Shown here in pieces: positions 33,769-36,407 of a stretch of DNA of 36,407 bases. Source of the DNA: Sodaliphilus sp050873765 (GTDB lineage Bacteria > Bacteroidota > Bacteroidia > Bacteroidales > Muribaculaceae); assembly GCA_050873765.1 (NCBI GenBank), contig JBNMJK010000021.1:1-36407 (forward strand), read 5' to 3'. Numbering within the stretch: the first letter of the stretch is position 1; each line of letters begins with the position of its first letter. Both the position numbers and the translations under genes were made by a program. Under the pieces are notes generated by a model. It ran no database searches and had not been told where the DNA came from. It saw only the letters and a program-made list of their open reading frames with translations.

Positions 33769-34974
33769 ATGAAATTAATTAAATCTTTTTCTAAGGCACT
33801 ATTGCTGCTGATGCTGGCAATGGGTGCGCAAAATTCTTTTGCACAAGATTTTACGAGCGTAGATACGCTGAAATTCTATGATGCGCTGCAGTTTAGAATG
33901 ATCAACAAGGGGTTCACCAATTCTGAGACACCATTTTTCCGTGTGCCTGCCTACTTGAAAGATAGCTGCCGCACCACGCTTTATGAGCGTTTGAGATGCA
34001 CCGCCGGTGAAGGCTTCCGCTTCCGCACCAATAGTCACTGCGTGGCTGTTCGATACAATCTTCTCACTAATATGCACATGGCTCACATGGCCGATACTGG
34101 CATCAAGGGTACCGACCTTTATATTTGGGACGAAACCGACCAAAAATGGCAATTCCTGAACTGTAACCGCCCATATCGCGACTATTCATGGAAGCCGGGA
34201 ACTCCTCGCAAAGACTCCATTCAAAGCAAAGTGTATATCGACAAGCTTGATGGCAAAATGCACGAATATATGATTTATCTGCCTCTTTACGATGGCGTGA
34301 ACTGGATTGAAATAGGCGTAGAAAAAGGCGCTAAGATGGAGCAGCCAGTGATGAACAATCCGCGCAAGGGCAAGAAGTTTGTGTTCTATGGCACCAGCAT
34401 TATGGAAGGCGGCTGCGCTTGCCGTCCGGGTATGGTGGCTACCAACATTCTTCAGCGCGATTTGAACATTGAGTGTGTGAATTTGGCTATTAGCGGTGAA
34501 GGCAAGATGGATTCTTATATGGCAAGGGCTATGGCTGAGATTCCTGACGTGGAAGCCTTTATTATCGATCCTATTCCAAACTGCACTAAAAATATGTGCG
34601 ACTCGCTCACTTACGGCTTTGTGAATATTCTTCGCAAGGCGCGCCCCGATGTGCCTATTATTATGGTGGAGGGCCCGATGTACTCTTATGCAAAATACAG
34701 TTCTTTCTATAGCAAGTATCTGCCTCAGAAGAATTATGAGTACCATAAAAACTATTTGAAGCTACGTGCCGAAAATCCAAAGAATCTTTATTATGTGGAT
34801 TGTGAAAACATCTGGGGGCCTGACAATGAAGGCGCAGTGGATGGTATTCACCTCACCGACATTGGTTTTTACTGGTATGCACAAAAATTGAAACCCTATT
34901 TGAAGGCCATTATGGAGGGAAAGAAAGTTCCATTCCAGGACAAAGTGAACAAGCCTTATCCTGAAATTAAGTAG
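33769..34974 (+). CDS. Exported GxDLY/SGNH-type esterase
   Basis: 401 residues with a signal peptide (hydrophobic ALLLLMLAMGAQ, cleaved near SFAQ). The N-terminal beta domain (~26-195) carries the motif GTDLYIWDE, which names the GxDLY domain found before SGNH_hydro_3 esterases. The SGNH hydrolase domain (~200-390) has block I FYGTSIMEGG with nucleophile Ser210 (GTS rather than the classical GDS), LAISGEGKMD for the oxyanion Gly, DPIPNC for Asn, and DGIHLTDIGF with Asp358 and His361. It probably removes acetyl or acyl groups from glycans in the periplasm or outside the cell. The gene has its own consensus promoter. Confidence 0.92.
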   Translation: MKLIKSFSKALLLLMLAMGAQNSFAQDFTSVDTLKFYDALQFRMINKGFTNSETPFFRVPAYLKDSCRTTLYERLRCTAGEGFRFRTNSHCVAVRYNLLTNMHMAHMADTGIKGTDLYIWDETDQKWQFLNCNRPYRDYSWKPGTPRKDSIQSKVYIDKLDGKMHEYMIYLPLYDGVNWIEIGVEKGAKMEQPVMNNPRKGKKFVFYGTSIMEGGCACRPGMVATNILQRDLNIECVNLAISGEGKMDSYMARAMAEIPDVEAFIIDPIPNCTKNMCDSLTYGFVNILRKARPDVPIIMVEGPMYSYAKYSSFYSKYLPQKNYEYHKNYLKLRAENPKNLYYVDCENIWGPDNEGAVDGIHLTDIGFYWYAQKLKPYLKAIMEGKKVPFQDKVNKPYPEIK

Positions 34975-35028
34975 GGGAGAGAAATTGTCGATAAACGGCA
35001 AAAAACACTTTATTTATTTTACTATATG

Positions 35029-35060
35029 TTCATGGCTCGTGTTTCGTACTGAGCCATGAA
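35029..35060 (+). promoter_or_regulatory. Perfect inverted repeat covering the start codon of the AlbA_2 gene
   Basis: TTCATGGCTC (35029-35038) and GAGCCATGAA (35051-35060) are perfect 10-bp complements around a 12-base loop. The ATG of the gene (35056-35058) is in the right arm. The left arm has another ATG (35032) opening a 6-codon ORF ending at a TGA at 35050-35052. It could be an operator for the gene's own product or an RNA hairpin that hides the start codon. Confidence 0.75.
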
Positions 35061-35712
35061 CAGTTTTCTAAAATGCACATTGAAGACTAAAAACTACATA
35101 TTGAGCTTGATTGAAGAGGGCGAACACGAGCACCAGGATTTTAAATATCAAATCAGCGATGCCAAGAAGATTGCCCGAAGTATAGCCGCATTCGCCAATA
35201 ATTCAGGTGGACGGCTACTTGTGGGTGTGAAGGACAATGGCCATATTGCTGGCGTGAAAAGTGATGAGGAAATCTATATGATTGAGCAGGCTGCCAGTAT
35301 GTATTGCCGCCCGGAACAGCATGTGGAGTTTCAGTTATTCAAGGTGGAAGGAAAGAATGTGCTGCTGGCTGAGGTCGTGGAGGCCGATCAAAAACCCGTT
35401 CAGGCGCCCGATGAGAATGGACATTGGAAAGTGTATTACCGTGTGGCTGATGAGAATGTGCTTGCAAGTGGTATGCACGTGAAGGCGTTAAAGCATACCT
35501 CGAAAAAAGATGATGGCGCATTACTCAATATTTCCGAAAACGAACGAATTTTGTTGAGCTATTTGGAGAACCACGGTGGCATTTCACTGTCGGGGTTCGC
35601 AAAGTTGGCGCATATTTCACGATTTGCAGCGGAAGAAATAGTGGTGAAACTGGTAGAAATGAATGTGCTGCATCTTTCTTACCATAATGGCAACTGTTTG
35701 ATAGTGAAATAG
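35056..35712 (+). CDS. AlbA_2 (divergent AAA-4) domain protein with C-terminal winged helix
   Basis: 218 residues, cytoplasmic. The AlbA_2 domain spans ~18-140: EEGEHEHQDFKYQISDAKKIARSIAAFANNSGG in pieces EHEHQDFKYQIS, AFANNSGGRLLVGVKDNG and YYRVADENVLASG. It is usually annotated as an ATP-binding or DNA-binding regulatory domain. The C-terminus (~165-218, NERILLSYLENHGGISLSG then a second helix pair) looks like a winged helix-turn-helix. This pairing suggests a transcriptional regulator; the ligand is unknown. The start codon lies in a perfect inverted repeat, which may be its own control site. No other gene is near enough to be a clear target. Confidence 0.85.
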   Translation: MNSFLKCTLKTKNYILSLIEEGEHEHQDFKYQISDAKKIARSIAAFANNSGGRLLVGVKDNGHIAGVKSDEEIYMIEQAASMYCRPEQHVEFQLFKVEGKNVLLAEVVEADQKPVQAPDENGHWKVYYRVADENVLASGMHVKALKHTSKKDDGALLNISENERILLSYLENHGGISLSGFAKLAHISRFAAEEIVVKLVEMNVLHLSYHNGNCLIVK

Positions 35713-35911
35713 AACATAGGGATCACCCGATAGACCCCGGTGATTAGAGACGCACGAGCCGTGCTTCCCTACACTGAATAACTGAATAATAGTTTTGTTC
35801 TCTCAGTGCAAGCTCTACGGCACTGCATCAATTTTTATCCCCACTAATTTTCGACAGATCAGAATAGAAAAGTTTTGAGACAGAATCCGTTGTTATGTCA
35901 ATTCTGAAAAT
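35713..35911. repeat. Intergenic region with several short palindromes
   Basis: No gene is visible in these ~200 bases. Three small inverted repeats lie close together: ATCACC/GGTGAT (35722-35744), GCACG-AGC-CGTGC (35752-35764) and CAGTGC/GCACTG (35804-35825). The TAGAGACGCACG..CGTGC type is suggestive of dispersed extragenic palindromes. TAGTTTTG (35790-35797) resembles a -7 box but has no -33. Confidence 0.4.
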
Positions 35912-35945
35912 AAAAAAGAGGAAACCTAATTGATTTCCTCTTTTT
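35912..35945 (-). terminator. Terminator of the tRNA-Met gene (bidirectional)
   Basis: AAAAAGAGGAAA (35913-35924) and TTTCCTCTTTTT (35934-35945) form a 12-bp perfect stem with a 9-base loop. It begins 3 bases past the tRNA 3' end, and the A tract gives a U run on the minus strand. Confidence 0.9.
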
Positions 35946-35947
35946 CG

Positions 35948-36021
35948 TAGCGGGATCGAGAATTGAACTCGAGACCTCCGGGTTATGAATCCGACGCTCT
36001 AACCAACTGAGCTATCCCGCC
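35948..36021 (-). tRNA. tRNA-Met (anticodon CAT), elongator type
   Basis: 74 bases, complete cloverleaf on the minus strand. The acceptor GGCGGGA pairs with TCCCGCT (first pair G-U), D stem GCTC/GAGC with AGTTGGTTA loop, T stem TCGAG/CTCGA with TTCAATT loop, discriminator A, no encoded CCA. The anticodon CAT is at 35985-35987 in TTCATAA; the anticodon stem TCGGA/CCCGG has an A-C mismatch next to the loop. The first pair is not the initiator C-A mismatch, so this is elongator Met. A lysidine-modified tRNA-Ile cannot be fully excluded. Confidence 0.96.
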
Positions 36022-36040
36022 ATCATCTGTTTTGCGAGTG

Positions 36041-36072
36041 CAAAGTTATAACTATTTTCGCAATTTACCAAA
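36041..36072 (-). promoter_or_regulatory. Promoter of the tRNA-Met gene
   Basis: Minus strand: -33 TTTG (36069-36072), 20-base spacer, -7 TAACTTTG (36041-36048), an exact consensus match. The initiation region reads TTTGCACTCGCAA and the start would be about 13 bases before the mature tRNA 5' end. Confidence 0.88.
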
Positions 36073-36172
36073 CTTTTGACATTTAAATTTGCGACTTCTA
36101 TTGTAGGAATATTCGTAATGCTACGATTTCAAGCGGATTACGGGATTTATAATTTTTTTAAATAGTCACAAG

Positions 36173-36204
36173 TTTGGGTATCGGCACTATTTAGCGTATC
36201 TTTG
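36173..36204 (+). promoter_or_regulatory. Consensus promoter on the plus strand, target unknown
   Basis: TTTG (36173-36176), 20-base spacer, TATCTTTG (36197-36204), an exact consensus match. Transcription from about 36211 would run antisense to the 26-codon ORF below and off the window end. The downstream gene, if any, is not seen. Confidence 0.55.
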
Positions 36205-36240
36205 CCCCGGATAATCAAAAAACTTGTATCAGTCTTATAA

Positions 36241-36321
36241 TCAGCATGGTTGTTTGAGAGAACTGACTTTTGGTAACGATTTAGCGAAAGTCATACCGCT
36301 TTCGGTCGCTTTGCTTTGCAT
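36241..36321 (-). CDS. Candidate 26-residue small protein or structured RNA region
   Basis: The minus strand has an ATG 26 bases after a strong promoter -7 box, opening a 26-codon frame that begins MQSKATESG, ends SLKQPC and stops at TGA (36241-36243). It is basic with one C-terminal Cys and has no hydrophobic segment. The same bases can fold: GTTGTTTGA (36249-36257) with TCAAACAAC (36327-36335), TGACTTT/AAAGTCA (36264-36270 and 36287-36293), and ACCG/CGGT. A stable RNA is therefore equally possible. I do not recognise a family with confidence. Confidence 0.35.
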   Translation of the reverse strand: MQSKATESGMTFAKSLPKVSSLKQPC

Positions 36322-36346
36322 AATGTTCAAACAACTCTTGCGAGTG

Positions 36347-36378
36347 CAAAGGTACATCATTTTGGGGAGAACACCAAA
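36347..36378 (-). promoter_or_regulatory. Second tRNA-type promoter on the minus strand
   Basis: Minus strand: -33 TTTG (36375-36378), 20-base spacer, -7 TACCTTTG (36347-36354). The following bases, TTTGCACTCGCAA, are identical to those of the tRNA-Met promoter. It reads into the candidate small ORF / structured RNA. The rest of the 36022-36407 region holds no ORF of useful length. Confidence 0.8.
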
Positions 36379-36407
36379 TAAATATGTAGTCATGCTTACT
36401 ACGATTA

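Noticed and set aside
35713..36407. Integrated mobile element at the tRNA
   Set aside because: No integrase, transposase or copy of the tRNA end was found in the window.

Overview
The window comes from a member of the Bacteroidales (phylum Bacteroidota). The evidence is the gene content: ExbB-ExbD-ExbD-TonB, ruvA followed by a giant SprA/Sov gene, DUF349, DUF4384, an exported bleomycin-hydrolase-like protease and a GxDLY/SGNH esterase. The promoters agree: several have the Bacteroidota form TTTG-N20-TAnnTTTG, and start codons are rarely preceded by a Shine-Dalgarno sequence. I cannot name the family or genus with confidence; a gut Prevotellaceae- or Muribaculaceae-like organism fits. Most genes are on the + strand. 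The exceptions are a SulP transporter, an exported cysteine protease, and a tRNA with a possible small gene at the right end.

Layout. (1) 23-3345: energy transducer operon exbB, exbD, exbD, tonB, closed by a strong terminator. (2) 3588-6623: a small membrane protein, a PstS-like phosphate-binding lipoprotein and an exported TPR protein. The TPR gene is broken by an 8-bp tandem duplication. (3) 6834-14950: ruvA and sprA, the outer-membrane channel of the type IX secretion system. (4) 15158-17699: a small orphan protein, a periplasmic cyclophilin and an M16 metallopeptidase. (5) 17845-23089: a five-repeat DUF349 coiled-coil protein, an undecaprenyl-phosphate sugar-phosphate transferase and RecQ. 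(6) 23182-26333, minus strand: SulP anion transporter and exported papain-fold peptidase. (7) 26703-32808: five consecutive exported proteins, namely an LPP20-like protein, a DUF4384 protein, a SUMF1-fold protein, a caspase and a transglutaminase-like protein. (8) 32950-35712: OmpA-type lipoprotein, SGNH esterase and an AlbA_2-domain regulator whose start codon lies inside a perfect inverted repeat. (9) 35912-36407: tRNA-Met and a second tRNA-type promoter reading into a 26-codon ORF or structured RNA.

How the genes fit together. Much of the window serves the cell envelope: energy for outer-membrane uptake (TonB), protein export (SprA), periplasmic folding (cyclophilin), peptidoglycan anchoring (OmpA) and polysaccharide initiation (WcaJ-like). 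The most system-like stretch is the 26.7-32.8 kb cluster. It places two Cys-His enzymes (caspase and transglutaminase-like), a SUMF1 domain and two small partner-like proteins in one direction, all with export signals. It also contains an unusual 22-unit heptanucleotide array that ends one base before a TTG start codon.
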